A DNA stretch of 64,000 bases from Ascidiaceihabitans donghaensis (GCF_900302465.1 NZ_OMOR01000001.1:1364001-1428000), one strand, 5' to 3'. Shown: positions 44,303 to 52,695, counted from the first letter of the stretch. The notes: generated by a model not told the origin, from the sequence alone. Numbers and translations: made by a program.

Positions 44303-44571
44303 AGCTCGTCTTTGCCGCGTTTGAACCGCGCAAACAGTTTTTCGGCCCATGTCAGCACCAAAAATACGCCGCAGCCCCAGATCAACAGCTCAAAGGGGGC
44401 GAACACCGTGCCGCGCAACCATCCTGCCAAAAGCCCGCCGCGCGCCGGCAGTTCTGCGAAGCCAAACAGGCCCGGGCGTCCCCAAAGGTCCAAAAACCAG
44501 AAGCGCGATACATAAAAAAGCGCAATCGCAAGACATGCAACCACAGACAAAGCCACCAGACGTCGCATCAT
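44299..44571 (-). CDS. Small two-helix membrane protein
   Basis: A 90-residue protein with two hydrophobic helices: MMRRLVALSVVACLAIALFYVS and the FELLIWGCGVFLVLTWAEKLF region. A short basic tail follows. Its start overlaps the stop of the 251-residue gene (ATGA). It is the last gene of the four-gene ferric-reductase/Rieske operon. Function is unknown; it may be an accessory membrane subunit. Confidence 0.65.
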   Translation of the reverse strand: MMRRLVALSVVACLAIALFYVSRFWFLDLWGRPGLFGFAELPARGGLLAGWLRGTVFAPFELLIWGCGVFLVLTWAEKLFARFKRGKDEL

Positions 44572-45323
44572 TGCACCAGCTCCAATGTGTCTGTGTCGAT
44601 GGCAAAGACCAGCAGGCTGCCGCGACGCGTGATGTGGCCTTCGACAGAAATGAACTGCGCCACCGCGTCATAGGCTGCAGGTGGTAGGGGGGTGTTGTCG
44701 GGACCGGTAATCAGCAAAAATTCGCTGTCCAAAACAGGTTGCGAAGACACAAATACCGGCGGTACCCCCCCCAGCAAACACAGGTTTGCACAGGCTTTAT
44801 GTGCCAATCCACGCCCGGGCCGCATGGAACCCGCCACGCATTTGCCGTCGCAAATCTCTCCGGTCAGTTTCCAACGGCCTTCATCCACGGGTGCGGGCGC
44901 ACGGCTTGTGCCTTTGGCCGCTTGCATGCCATTTCGACCGCCGCGCAGTTGCAACATGTTCAAGCTGCCCCGTTCCAGCACCACGCCTGACACCTGCGCC
45001 ATCTGGCCATCAAGGGACACGGCGCGAGCATCGACGCCGGCTTTGCCCCCCGCGGACATCATCAAGGTATCGCCTGCTTTGATGCGGTCGTTGCCTTGCG
45101 TTACATGCAACAAGGGATAGGGCGTCAGTTCGACAACGCCTGTGACCGTTTGGCGGCCATAGTCAAAGCGGTAGGCGCCGGGGCCGGGATCGTCTTGAAC
45201 TGCGCCCATCACAAAGCCCATGGCGGCCATCAGCGTGACCACAAACAACGCGGCACAGAGCAAAAACATCCGTAAGGCTTTCGGGATCGGAAAGTAGCCG
45301 ACAAAAAACGGTTTGGGTTTCAT
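44568..45323 (-). CDS. Membrane-anchored Cys/His-motif protein, Rieske operon
   Basis: A 251-residue protein. One N-terminal membrane helix (residues 18-41) anchors a periplasmic domain. The notable feature is GEICDGKCVAG...HKACANLCLLGGVPPV, with C158, C162, H175, C178 and C182, a plausible metal or haem-like cofactor site. A similar Cys-rich segment ending in GG-x-PP occurs in other uncharacterised proteobacterial membrane proteins that I recall. Start and stop overlap both neighbours by four bases. It may receive electrons from, or assemble with, the ferric-reductase/Rieske protein encoded just before it. Function unknown. Confidence 0.7.
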   Translation of the reverse strand: MKPKPFFVGYFPIPKALRMFLLCAALFVVTLMAAMGFVMGAVQDDPGPGAYRFDYGRQTVTGVVELTPYPLLHVTQGNDRIKAGDTLMMSAGGKAGVDARAVSLDGQMAQVSGVVLERGSLNMLQLRGGRNGMQAAKGTSRAPAPVDEGRWKLTGEICDGKCVAGSMRPGRGLAHKACANLCLLGGVPPVFVSSQPVLDSEFLLITGPDNTPLPPAAYDAVAQFISVEGHITRRGSLLVFAIDTDTLELVQ

Positions 45324-46384
45324 GTCATAACCTCCGGTTCTGGCGTTGCGGCCAACGGTATAGGATCAACATGCGTGCCCGGTGGGTTGGCATCCGGGTG
45401 CACCTGCACCGCCCGGTCTTGCACCCGCACACGGTAGGTGGGCACCATTTCTGTGAAAGGGGCAGGGGATCGGCCCGACAGCACATCGTACTGAAACCCG
45501 TGCCAGGGGCAGGTCACAAGGCAGGCAATGATTTTGCCTTCCCCCAAAGGTCCGTTCTGATGGGCGCAGGCATTGGAAATGGCGCTCAGTTTGCCCTCCA
45601 GCAAAAACACCGCAACGCGATCACCATCAGGCAACAGTCCGATCCTTGCATAGCCCTCGCGCATCTGCGCCACATCACCGATTGTGACCCATGCGTCGCT
45701 GGCCTGTAGGCGCGTTTCAGCGGCGTCCATCCGCCAAGCTGCCAAATGGGTGCCCCCTACGCAGGCCGCACTTGCGATCACGATGAAGGTCAAAAGGTGG
45801 TTCTGCTGGTCTTGCAATACCCCCAAGGTCACATGGGCTACGATGGCGACGTAGGCGGCATAAATCAGGTAATGCAGGCGCTTCCACACAGGCGGCGTCA
45901 AGAATTTCAGCCAGAAATCATGGCTGGTTGTGGCCAACACCAACAAGCACAACAACGCAAACAGCCCCAACGCTTCGATGGGGAAACCGGCAAGCTGCCC
46001 GAAGGACGTGTTGGCCGACAGAACGGCTTCAAATTTCGGGGTCGCAGAGAAGGCAAAATACCAGTTCACGACGTAGCCTGCGTGGGTCAGCGCCACAAAG
46101 GTGGTCATAACGCCAAAGTGGCGGCGGTTGTATAAAAGCGGCAAAAACCGGCGATCCAGCCGGGCCATCGGCCCTATGCATAAAATGACCGTCAGCATGA
46201 TGAAGGCACAGGCCCCAAAGGCGCGGGCGTTGTGGATTTGCGGTGTGATGGCGCGGTCGTGGTTCAGGACACCGGGTGTGACGTAAATGAACAGCACCAG
46301 AAACGCCGCAACGCCCGCCAGCATCACAGCATTGTAGCGCCATTTGTTTTTGTTCCATTGAACGGGGATATATTTGACGCTCAT
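45320..46384 (-). CDS. Ferric-reductase-like membrane protein fused to a Rieske domain
   Basis: A 354-residue fusion. Residues about 20-225 are a ferric-reductase-like haem domain with six helices and histidines in THAGYVVNW, KRLHYLIYAAYVAIVAHV and nearby. Residues about 235-335 are a Rieske [2Fe-2S] domain with CAHQNGPLGEGKI and CPWHGFQYD, i.e. the two Cys and two His ligands (near 273-296). Electrons could pass between membrane haem and the iron-sulfur cluster. It lies in a tightly overlapping operon (46752 to 44299) with three proteins of unknown function. The physiological electron donor and acceptor are unknown. Confidence 0.85.
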   Translation of the reverse strand: MSVKYIPVQWNKNKWRYNAVMLAGVAAFLVLFIYVTPGVLNHDRAITPQIHNARAFGACAFIMLTVILCIGPMARLDRRFLPLLYNRRHFGVMTTFVALTHAGYVVNWYFAFSATPKFEAVLSANTSFGQLAGFPIEALGLFALLCLLVLATTSHDFWLKFLTPPVWKRLHYLIYAAYVAIVAHVTLGVLQDQQNHLLTFIVIASAACVGGTHLAAWRMDAAETRLQASDAWVTIGDVAQMREGYARIGLLPDGDRVAVFLLEGKLSAISNACAHQNGPLGEGKIIACLVTCPWHGFQYDVLSGRSPAPFTEMVPTYRVRVQDRAVQVHPDANPPGTHVDPIPLAATPEPEVMT

Positions 46385-46752
46385 GGGTTTGATCCTGCGC
46401 TTAGTTGGACAGGGGGGGTGTCAACGGGCCAGCTTTGACGGGCGTTTAGGCCAAAGACCAGGATCAAGGCCAACCCTGCGCACATGGCAATTGCGGCCAT
46501 GCCATGTGCCCGGCGCACGGGGCGATACCGCGCGGCCCAACCGGTGGCGGAGGTCTCGATTTGCCACCAGCGCCACAAGACCAAAGGCCACAGCAACAAG
46601 ATACCGGGGATCAGCAAGGGGCGGAACACATAAGCGCCTTGCGCGTCCGCGTCGATACGGTCGATGCCGATCGTCAGGAATGCCAAGGCCACAGCCGCGC
46701 CAACCCAGCCCCAAACACGTGCCAAAGCCACGATCAGTTCCGCTGTTTCCAT
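46381..46752 (-). CDS. Small polytopic membrane protein, Rieske operon
   Basis: A 123-residue protein with three hydrophobic helices (LIVALARVWGWVGAAVALAFL, FRPLLIPGILLLWPLVLW, MAAIAMCAGLALILVFGL). It is the first gene of the ferric-reductase/Rieske operon and its stop overlaps the next start. The ATG at 46752 (METAELI) is preferred; an ATG 7 codons earlier is possible. No family recognised. It may be a subunit of the membrane redox complex. Confidence 0.7.
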   Translation of the reverse strand: METAELIVALARVWGWVGAAVALAFLTIGIDRIDADAQGAYVFRPLLIPGILLLWPLVLWRWWQIETSATGWAARYRPVRRAHGMAAIAMCAGLALILVFGLNARQSWPVDTPPVQLSAGSNP

Positions 46753-46851
46753 ATGATCCGTCCCGCGTTGCATATTGCCGTTCCATGCAATGCTAGCAGG
46801 GCGATGGCCGTGCGGGTAGAAATTTGTGGTCAGATTTGCGCTTGTGCGGGC

Positions 46852-47991
46852 CTAGTTTGGCTTATTTTTCATCACATGTGCTTCAAGTGCCGCCAAACCT
46901 TCATCCAGACCTTTGCGCCCGAACCCCAACCGAAAGCGATCTGTGGGGGTGGGGCCAAGGTCAGAGCGGTATATTGCGCTGGGCAAAAACAGAACCCCAC
47001 TGTCTTCGACAAGGGCGCGGCAGAACTCTTGCGCGCCTTCCGGCCCTTTGTATCTGGGAAAGCCCATGCAGGCCCCACCCGGGCGGTGCCAGTCAAACAG
47101 ATCGGGATGACGTGCAAAGAAGGCGTCCCACTTGGGCAGGTTTTCATCCACGATCTGGCAGTTGCGTTGCAGCAAGGCGGCGCGGTGTGTCAGCGCGATT
47201 TGCGCCAGACGTTCGCTTGGACCAGAATTGCAGATCGACAGATAGTGTTTCATCCTTTCCATCTTGGACAGGACATCATGGTCCTGACAGGCGATCCATC
47301 CGATGCGCAACCCCGGCAAACCATAGGACTTGGACATCACACCCAAAGACAATCCGCGTTCATAGATGTCGGCGATGAAGGGCAAATGTGTGGCGTCGGA
47401 CGGTCCCAAGCCGTTGAAAATTTCGTCGTGCAGGATGTAGATGCCGTGGATGCGGCACAGATCAACCAACGCGGTATAGCGGTCCAATGGCAAAATGGCG
47501 CCGGTCGGGTTGTGCGGAAAGTTGATTGTGACCAGACGGGTGTTGGGCCGAATGGCGGCTTTGATGCGGTCAATGTCCAAAGACCAGTTGTCGTCGGGGT
47601 CCAATGGCACGCCTGTGGCGTCACAAATGGCAAGGGGCAGGGTTTCGTGGCTTTGATAATTTGGTGTGACAACAATGGCGTGGCTGTCTTGGTCAAGGAT
47701 CACGTTGTTGGCGGCAAAGATGCCTTCGCTGGCCCCGGCAAAACACAAAATGTCATCCGCAGTCTGGCGCTGGTATGTGGTGGCGATGGTTTCACGCAGG
47801 TCGGGTGCGCCGTAGGTTTCGGTGTATCCCAGCCACATGCCCTCAAAGGATTCGCGTTCTTGCGGGGTGGCCATCGCCAGTAAATCACGCAAAGACAGGC
47901 TTTCGGCATCTGATGCCGTCATATGATAGCGGGCTTTGAATTCCCATTTTGCAAAATGGGTCTCTAGGCGAAAGTCAGGCAATGTGGGCAT
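46852..47991 (-). CDS. Pyridoxal-phosphate aminotransferase, class I/II
   Basis: A 379-residue fold-type I PLP enzyme. The internal-aldimine lysine is in MSKSYGLPGLRIGW (about residue 222). NFPHNPTG and HDEIFNGL carry the conserved Asn and Asp that hold the cofactor, and FRLGFGRK the substrate-carboxylate arginine. It is divergent from an ornithine cyclodeaminase-family gene with only 34 bp between the starts, so the two are probably co-regulated and may act on the same amino acid. The substrate cannot be told from sequence. Confidence 0.88.
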   Translation of the reverse strand: MPTLPDFRLETHFAKWEFKARYHMTASDAESLSLRDLLAMATPQERESFEGMWLGYTETYGAPDLRETIATTYQRQTADDILCFAGASEGIFAANNVILDQDSHAIVVTPNYQSHETLPLAICDATGVPLDPDDNWSLDIDRIKAAIRPNTRLVTINFPHNPTGAILPLDRYTALVDLCRIHGIYILHDEIFNGLGPSDATHLPFIADIYERGLSLGVMSKSYGLPGLRIGWIACQDHDVLSKMERMKHYLSICNSGPSERLAQIALTHRAALLQRNCQIVDENLPKWDAFFARHPDLFDWHRPGGACMGFPRYKGPEGAQEFCRALVEDSGVLFLPSAIYRSDLGPTPTDRFRLGFGRKGLDEGLAALEAHVMKNKPN

Positions 47992-48025
47992 TATCAGAAG
48001 GGCTTTCAGGAAAGGGCAACACTTT

Positions 48026-48991
48026 ATGATTATCTTGGATCGACGCCAAATCGAAGACCTAATCTATTTGCCTGCGGCGGCTACTGCCATCCGTGATGCT
48101 TTTTGTTCCACAAGCCGTGGTGAGGTAAATCTGCCCCCGGTCGGGCATATTACATTTCCGCAGGTGTCGGGGGATTGCCACATCAAATACGGTCACATGC
48201 AGGGCAAGCCTGACTTTGTGATCAAAATTGCGACGGGTTTTCCACAAAACGCAGAAACAGAAGGCGGCACAGGCAACGGGATGTCTTTGGTTCTGTCTGC
48301 CACGACTGGCGCGGTTCAGGCAATTTTGCATGATGAGATGGTAATGACGGACATGCGCACCGGTCTTGCGGGGTCCATCGCCACACAAGCTTTGGCGCGG
48401 TCGGACAGTCGCACGGTTCTGATTGTGGGCACTGGTCCACAAGCGATGCGGCAAATCGAAAGTCACGCGGCAGTGATGGGGGACCATTTAAACTTCGAGG
48501 TTTGGGGCAGGTCCGCATCCAAAGCCGCGCAGCTGGCAGATAAGCTCGGGGGCCGGTTTGCTGTGCGTTCTGTGTCCGATCTTGAGACGGCGGTGCGCAG
48601 TGCCGACGTCATTGTGACGGCCACAGGATCAACGAAGCCATTGTTTCAAAGCGATTGGGTCAGTGCAGGCACTCACATCACCGCTGTTGGGGCAGATGCG
48701 CCGGGCAAACAAGAACTGGATGTCAATCTGGTGGCACGTGCTGATCTGCGGGTGGTGGATTTGGCTGCGCAATGCCTGGATCACGGGGAAATGTCCCATG
48801 CAGCAGTTCAGGGCCTGATCGCGGGGCAGGACGTTTTGGAGCTTGGGCAGGTATTGTTGCAAGCTGCAACGGGACGCAAAAGCCCGGGTCACATCACCAT
48901 CGCCGACCTGACAGGGATCGCAGCCCAGGATATTGCAATCGCTGACGTAGTTTTGAAGGCATACCGCGCAAAGGGCGGGCGCGACGTTTAA
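48026..48991 (+). CDS. Ornithine cyclodeaminase / mu-crystallin family protein
   Basis: A 321-residue NAD(P)-dependent protein of the ornithine cyclodeaminase/mu-crystallin family. The N-terminal part has HIKYGHMQGKPDFVIKIATGF (substrate-binding Lys/Arg region). VLIVGTGPQAMRQIESHA is the Rossmann nucleotide site (G-x-G-x-x-A) and TAVGADAPGKQELD is a family hallmark. Members include ornithine cyclodeaminase, alanine dehydrogenase and ketimine reductases, so the reaction is uncertain. The ATG at 48026 has AGGAAAGGG upstream. It is divergent from an aminotransferase gene. Confidence 0.88.
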   Translation: MIILDRRQIEDLIYLPAAATAIRDAFCSTSRGEVNLPPVGHITFPQVSGDCHIKYGHMQGKPDFVIKIATGFPQNAETEGGTGNGMSLVLSATTGAVQAILHDEMVMTDMRTGLAGSIATQALARSDSRTVLIVGTGPQAMRQIESHAAVMGDHLNFEVWGRSASKAAQLADKLGGRFAVRSVSDLETAVRSADVIVTATGSTKPLFQSDWVSAGTHITAVGADAPGKQELDVNLVARADLRVVDLAAQCLDHGEMSHAAVQGLIAGQDVLELGQVLLQAATGRKSPGHITIADLTGIAAQDIAIADVVLKAYRAKGGRDV

Positions 48992-49039
48992 GGCGACCGG
49001 GCATGCTTTCGGCCCGGCCGCTGTCGATTTTATGGAAAC

Positions 49040-49681
49040 TCAATCAACGTGAGAGACGATAGTTTCGGCTGGCTTGCGCACTTTTTTCATTGGCAACAAC
49101 CAATCGCCGCTTTCGTCACGATACCCCAAGGACAGCAAGACAACAGAGCGCAACCCACGTGCCTTCAAGCCCAGAATATCGTCCACTGCGGCTGGATCGA
49201 ACCCTTCCATCGGGGTGCTGTCGACTTCTTGTTCCGCGGCAGCGACAAGGGCGACACCCAACGCGATATAGGCTTGGCGGGCGGCATGGGCGTAATTCAC
49301 CTCGGCGTCACGTGGCACATAATTGTTTTTCAGATTGTCATAGTAGGCGTTCAACATCGGCAAGTCGCCGCGCGCAGCCACGTTCAGATCGGTCACTTCA
49401 TCGATGCGGTCTGCCGTGTAGGTGTCCCACGCTGCAAAGACCAACAGATGCGATCCTTCCGTGATCTGTGCCTGATCACCAGCCGCCGTTTGGATTTTGG
49501 CCAGAACGTCGGGATTGGTGACCACGATGATCTCGAAGGGCTGCGTGCCGCTTGACGTTGGGGCCATCCGGATGGCCTCAAGGATGATGTCCAGCTTTTC
49601 TTGTGGGACAGATTTGGCGGGATCCATCTTTTTGGTGGCATAGCGCCAGTTCAATTGCTCGATCAGGGTACTTTTTGTCAT
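49040..49681 (-). CDS. NAD(P)H-dependent nitroreductase family oxidoreductase, copy A
   Basis: A 213-residue FMN-dependent nitroreductase-like enzyme (NfsB type). The N-terminal RYATKKMDP and APTSSGTQPFE segments form the FMN-binding site. VALVAAAEQEVDSTPMEGFDP and LLSLGYRDESGDW are typical C-terminal features. It differs from copy B (51388-52029) at about 28 of 213 positions. It is divergent from HxlR copy A, with a conserved 125-bp control region. Likely reduces nitro, quinone or electrophilic compounds. Confidence 0.92.
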   Translation of the reverse strand: MTKSTLIEQLNWRYATKKMDPAKSVPQEKLDIILEAIRMAPTSSGTQPFEIIVVTNPDVLAKIQTAAGDQAQITEGSHLLVFAAWDTYTADRIDEVTDLNVAARGDLPMLNAYYDNLKNNYVPRDAEVNYAHAARQAYIALGVALVAAAEQEVDSTPMEGFDPAAVDDILGLKARGLRSVVLLSLGYRDESGDWLLPMKKVRKPAETIVSHVD

Positions 49682-49716
49682 AGAAACAGTCCTATTGCTG
49701 GCACAGGGTGTGTGCG

Positions 49717-49752
49717 GTATACATTTTATACTAACGATGTATTCAGAACCGA
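49717..49752. promoter_or_regulatory. Candidate HxlR operator, copy A
   Basis: GTATACATTTTATACTAACG followed by ATGTATTCAGAACC, in the gap between nitroreductase A and HxlR A. The same block (GTATAC-TTTT, TACT-ACGATGTATTC-GAACC) is kept at 52065-52099 while flanking bases differ, which suggests regulator binding. Confidence 0.5.
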
Positions 49753-49806
49753 CATGGGTCGCAAGAAGGCACAAAAATGGACCTTGGTCACAAAGAAGGA
49801 ACCACC

Positions 49807-50172
49807 ATGCTAGACGAACAGGGTTGCCCCGATTGCAAACGTATCAACGAAGTGCTTTCGCGTGTCGGGGACCGTTGGAGTGTTCTGATCATTATTTCGC
49901 TGGCCCAATACGGAACGCTGCGCTTCAATGAATTAAAGCGTAATTTGGGCATCTCGCAACGGATGCTCAGCCTGACGCTAAAAGAACTTGAGCGCGATGG
50001 CCTGGTCAACCGCACATACCATCCGACCATTCCGCCCAAGGTGGAATACAACCTGACCCCCTTGGGAGAATCGTTTCGCCAACCTGTTGCGGCCCTCGGG
50101 CAATGGGCGCTTGGAAATTTGTCGACCATCGACGCGGCCCGCGCAACTTATGATGAAGCGACTGGCCCCTAG
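49807..50172 (+). CDS. HxlR-family regulator, copy A
   Basis: A 121-residue winged-helix regulator of the HxlR family. It starts with CPDCKRINEVLSRVGDRWSVL, where the CPxxK-like cysteine could sense thiol-reactive electrophiles. FNELKRNLGISQRMLSLTLKELERDGLV is the helix-turn-helix, and YHPTIPPKVEYNLTPLGESF the wing. It is divergent from nitroreductase A. The ATG at 49807 has AAGGAA upstream. The stop TAG is part of a palindrome (50169-50186) that matches the tip of a MITE elsewhere in the window. Confidence 0.92.
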   Translation: MLDEQGCPDCKRINEVLSRVGDRWSVLIIISLAQYGTLRFNELKRNLGISQRMLSLTLKELERDGLVNRTYHPTIPPKVEYNLTPLGESFRQPVAALGQWALGNLSTIDAARATYDEATGP

Positions 50173-50186
50173 GGTCCTGACCCTAG
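50169..50186. repeat. Solitary MITE-tip-like palindrome at end of HxlR A
   Basis: CTAGGGTCCTGACCCTAG is a perfect palindrome over the HxlR A stop codon. It equals the outermost bases of the inverted repeats of the MITE at 56958-57229. Confidence 0.55.
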
Positions 50187-50519
50187 ACGATTGTTTGCGG
50201 GCATATTAGCCGCATTGCGCCGCACCGCTCGATTTGGAGAGGGTTCGCCGACTAAGCAGAGATAGTCATAGACAGCTGTTCAGTTTGTTTAAGAGATGGT
50301 GGGCGACCCTGGAATCGAATTTAGCATGCTTCGCCATGACGTATTTTATCTTATAAAATCAAAATATTAATGTTATTTTTGTCTTGCTGAATGCTCAGAT
50401 TGTATCGAGAAGTAGTCAAGATGTATCGAAGCCACTACTTCTATTCTTCGCCTCGGTCCGCGAGTGCGCCCACCAAAGGCAAACCCGGGATCGAAGTTTA
50501 GAAAGCGTTATGCTGTTCG
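50173..50519. other. Gene-free junction between resident DNA and tRNA-Tyr-linked island
   Basis: 347 bp without a gene. It holds the end of the GGGTC palindrome, a 24-bp copy of the tRNA-Tyr 3' end (50296-50319), a markedly AT-rich tract with ATTTTATCTTATAAAAT (50343-50359), and an inverted repeat AGAAGTAGT/ACTACTTCT (50408-50442). The change in base composition starts right after the tRNA copy. No integrase remnant is readable. Confidence 0.6.
50296..50319 (-). repeat. tRNA-Tyr 3'-end duplicate (attachment-site-like)
   Basis: The 24 bases from ATGGTGGGCGACC to GGAATCGAA are identical to 52695-52718, the 3' end of the intact tRNA-Tyr gene, in the same orientation. Similarity stops sharply on both sides. 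It is the expected second attachment site of an element that integrated at the tRNA 3' end. Confidence 0.8.
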
Positions 50520-51386
50520 CTACGCTGCCGTTGAGCTAGCCAGTAAAGTAATCGCCGCCAATCTTCCGAAATCATTGGCTGCTTGTGGGCTTGCACCGGT
50601 GATCAAACGGCGGTCAACATGGCATGAATTGTCTGCCTTTTTGTTGATGATTTGTGCGCCCAACGCGTTCAGTTTCTCGCAAACCCACCACGGCATAGGG
50701 CCGGGCAGATACCCGATCATTGGGGTTTGTTTGTCCACTGAATCAGGAAAGACCGTCATTTTGTAGCCCGAGTACAAGAAGCCATCTTCATCTTTTGCCG
50801 CCAACAGGGCGGCTGGTCCGTGGCAAAGTGCGAGTGTGTACAGGCCCTGATTATGCGCCCAATGCAGAGCTTTGCCTACATCGGCATTATCCGGCAATCC
50901 AAGCATGGCACCGTGGCCACCTGGGATGTAGACGGCGGCGTAGGGCGCAACGTCGGTCATGTCGTTGGCAACGAATTCGGCAAGACTACCTGGGTTTGCG
51001 AACGCATCCGCATAGTCGCGGTATAGTTTTTGCACATCTGCGTCATCGTTAGGCATTGCCCACATTTCGATTGCGACGGGTGCGCCCGTCGGCGTCACAA
51101 TGTCAATTTCAAACCCGGCGTTGATGAGGTGCAACATGGGCAGCCCCATTTCGACGGGATGGTTGCCGGTCGAGAATTTCTTGCCGTTCGCCATCGTCAT
51201 GTTGCGTTCTTGGGTGCAGATCATCAGCACCTTTGATGTGTCGCCTTTGTATCGAGTGTCGTAGTCGCCGCCGTCATAGTTCGTTGTCGAAGATGTCCCC
51301 AGCTTGATTGCCAGGGGTGACGGGCTAAATGCGCCATCTGATGTTGGCGTCGGCGAGGCACGGAAAAGTTTGCGAAGAATGCTCAT
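50520..51386 (-). CDS. hchA: HchA-type glyoxalase III / DJ-1 family protein
   Basis: A 288-residue protein of the Hsp31/HchA branch of the DJ-1 superfamily, which detoxifies methylglyoxal without glutathione. LALCHGPAALLAA holds the nucleophilic cysteine (C188) with the adjacent His, and NHPVEMGLPM the partner Glu (E79); both match the E. coli HchA active site. The long N-terminal segment with YDGGDYDTRY is HchA-specific. It starts one base after nitroreductase copy B, with GAGG upstream, so they form an operon of electrophile defence. It is inside the tRNA-Tyr-linked island. Confidence 0.92.
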   Translation of the reverse strand: MSILRKLFRASPTPTSDGAFSPSPLAIKLGTSSTTNYDGGDYDTRYKGDTSKVLMICTQERNMTMANGKKFSTGNHPVEMGLPMLHLINAGFEIDIVTPTGAPVAIEMWAMPNDDADVQKLYRDYADAFANPGSLAEFVANDMTDVAPYAAVYIPGGHGAMLGLPDNADVGKALHWAHNQGLYTLALCHGPAALLAAKDEDGFLYSGYKMTVFPDSVDKQTPMIGYLPGPMPWWVCEKLNALGAQIINKKADNSCHVDRRLITGASPQAANDFGRLAAITLLASSTAA

Positions 51387-51387
51387 A

Positions 51388-52029
51388 TCAGTTGACCTCT
51401 GTGACGATGGTGTCGCGGGATTTGCGCACTTTTCCCATTGGCAGCAACCAATCGCCGCTTTCGTCACGATACCCCAAGGGCAGCAAGACAACAGAGCGTA
51501 GGCCTCGTTCTTTCAAGCCCAAAATGTCGTCGACTTGGGCAGGGTCAAACCCTTCCATCGGGGTGCTGTCGACTTCTTGTTCTGCGGCAGCAACGAGGGC
51601 CACACCCAATGCGATATAGGCTTGGCGGGCTGCATGGGCGTAGTTCACCTCGGCGTCACGAGGAACATAATTGCTTTTCAGGTTGTCGTAGTAGGCGTGC
51701 AACATTGGCAGGTCACCACGCGCTGCAACGTTGAGATCGACAACTTCGTCGATCCGGTTAGACGTGTAGTTATCCCAGGCCGCAAAGACCAAAAGGTGAG
51801 AACCCTCTGTAATCTGGCCCTGATCGCCTGCGGCTTTTTGGATTTTTTCCCGCGCGGCCTTATTGGTCACAACGACCACTTCAAAGGGCTGGGTGCCGCT
51901 TGATGTAGGGGCCATGCGGATAGCCTCGATGATCGTGTCCAACTTTTCTTGTGGAACAGATTTGCTAGGGTCCATTTTTTTGGTCGCATAGCGCCAATTC
52001 AACTGTTCGATAAGGGTGCTTTTGGTCAT
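51388..52029 (-). CDS. NAD(P)H-dependent nitroreductase family oxidoreductase, copy B
   Basis: A 213-residue second copy of the nitroreductase at 49040-49681, about 87 percent identical by my count. All FMN-site motifs (RYATKKMDP, APTSSGTQPFE) and the C-terminal GYRDESGDWLLP are intact, so both copies look functional. Many synonymous codons differ, so this is not a very recent duplication. Here hchA follows directly. It is divergent from HxlR copy B and lies between the tRNA-Tyr gene and the tRNA fragment. Confidence 0.92.
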   Translation of the reverse strand: MTKSTLIEQLNWRYATKKMDPSKSVPQEKLDTIIEAIRMAPTSSGTQPFEVVVVTNKAAREKIQKAAGDQGQITEGSHLLVFAAWDNYTSNRIDEVVDLNVAARGDLPMLHAYYDNLKSNYVPRDAEVNYAHAARQAYIALGVALVAAAEQEVDSTPMEGFDPAQVDDILGLKERGLRSVVLLPLGYRDESGDWLLPMGKVRKSRDTIVTEVN

Positions 52030-52064
52030 GGGAACGTTCCTGTTGCTGGCACTCATGGGGTGCG

Positions 52065-52099
52065 GTATACTTTTGTTACTTACGATGTATTCGGAACCC
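52065..52099. promoter_or_regulatory. Candidate HxlR operator, copy B
   Basis: GTATACTTTTGTTACTTACG followed by ATGTATTCGGAACC, at the same place relative to both genes as the block at 49717. Conservation between otherwise diverged spacers supports regulator binding here. Confidence 0.5.
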
Positions 52100-52154
52100 A
52101 TGCCAGCTGCAAGAAGGCACAAAAATGAACCTCGGTCACACGAAAGGAACCAAC

Positions 52155-52520
52155 ATGCTTGACGCAGAGCGATGCCCTGATTGCAAACGTATCAACGAAG
52201 TCCTCTCGCGTGTCGGTGATCGCTGGAGTGTTCTCGTTGTCATATCGCTGGCCGAGTACGGGACGCTTCGTTTTAATGAGTTAAAGCGAAACTTGGGTAT
52301 CTCACAGCGCATGCTAAGCCTCACCTTGAAGGAGCTTGAGCGCGACGGTCTGGTCAATCGCAGGTACCACCCGACGATTCCGCCAAAAGTCGAATACAAC
52401 CTAACGCCGTTGGGAGAGTCATTCCGGGAACCCGTTGTCGCATTGGGCCACTGGGCGCTTGGTAATCTGTCGACAATCGACACCGCACGTGCGCATTTTG
52501 ATGAAGCCTCAGGAAACTAG
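52155..52520 (+). CDS. HxlR-family regulator, copy B
   Basis: A 121-residue paralogue of the HxlR regulator at 49807-50172, with about 15 differences. The N-terminal CPDCKR cysteines and the helix-turn-helix (FNELKRNLGISQRMLSLTLKELE) are fully conserved, so both regulators probably recognise the same operator and could cross-regulate. The ATG at 52155 has GAAAGGAA upstream. The 175 bp after it, up to the tRNA, show no gene and no similarity to the spacer after copy A. Confidence 0.92.
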   Translation: MLDAERCPDCKRINEVLSRVGDRWSVLVVISLAEYGTLRFNELKRNLGISQRMLSLTLKELERDGLVNRRYHPTIPPKVEYNLTPLGESFREPVVALGHWALGNLSTIDTARAHFDEASGN

Positions 52521-52695
52521 AAGCCCGTGAGAGCAGGGACGATGCCTGAACACGTGGATCATGCTGGTAACATATTGCAATGATTTTGAAATATCCGAAC
52601 TTGCCTTGAGATGAGAAGTTTTTGCCCATGCGCAATCGATACATTTGCGTCGGGGCGGGAAAGTTTTTATTGTTAACTTTCAAATACTTAGAAAA

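Noticed and set aside
46504-47883. 459-codon open frame on the plus strand opposite the aminotransferase
   Set aside because: The minus-strand aminotransferase has all PLP motifs; the plus-strand frame crosses into the neighbouring membrane gene and resembles nothing.
50296-50319. A second, complete tRNA gene
   Set aside because: Only the last 24 bases of tRNA-Tyr match; no D arm, anticodon arm or variable arm follows.
49040-52520. Assembly error creating the nitroreductase/HxlR duplication
   Set aside because: The copies differ at many synonymous and about 12 percent of protein positions, and have different flanks, so they are real paralogues.
50320-52695. Integrase or transposase gene within the tRNA-linked segment
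   Set aside because: All coding space is taken by hchA, nitroreductase B and HxlR B; the remaining frames are short and show no recombinase motifs.
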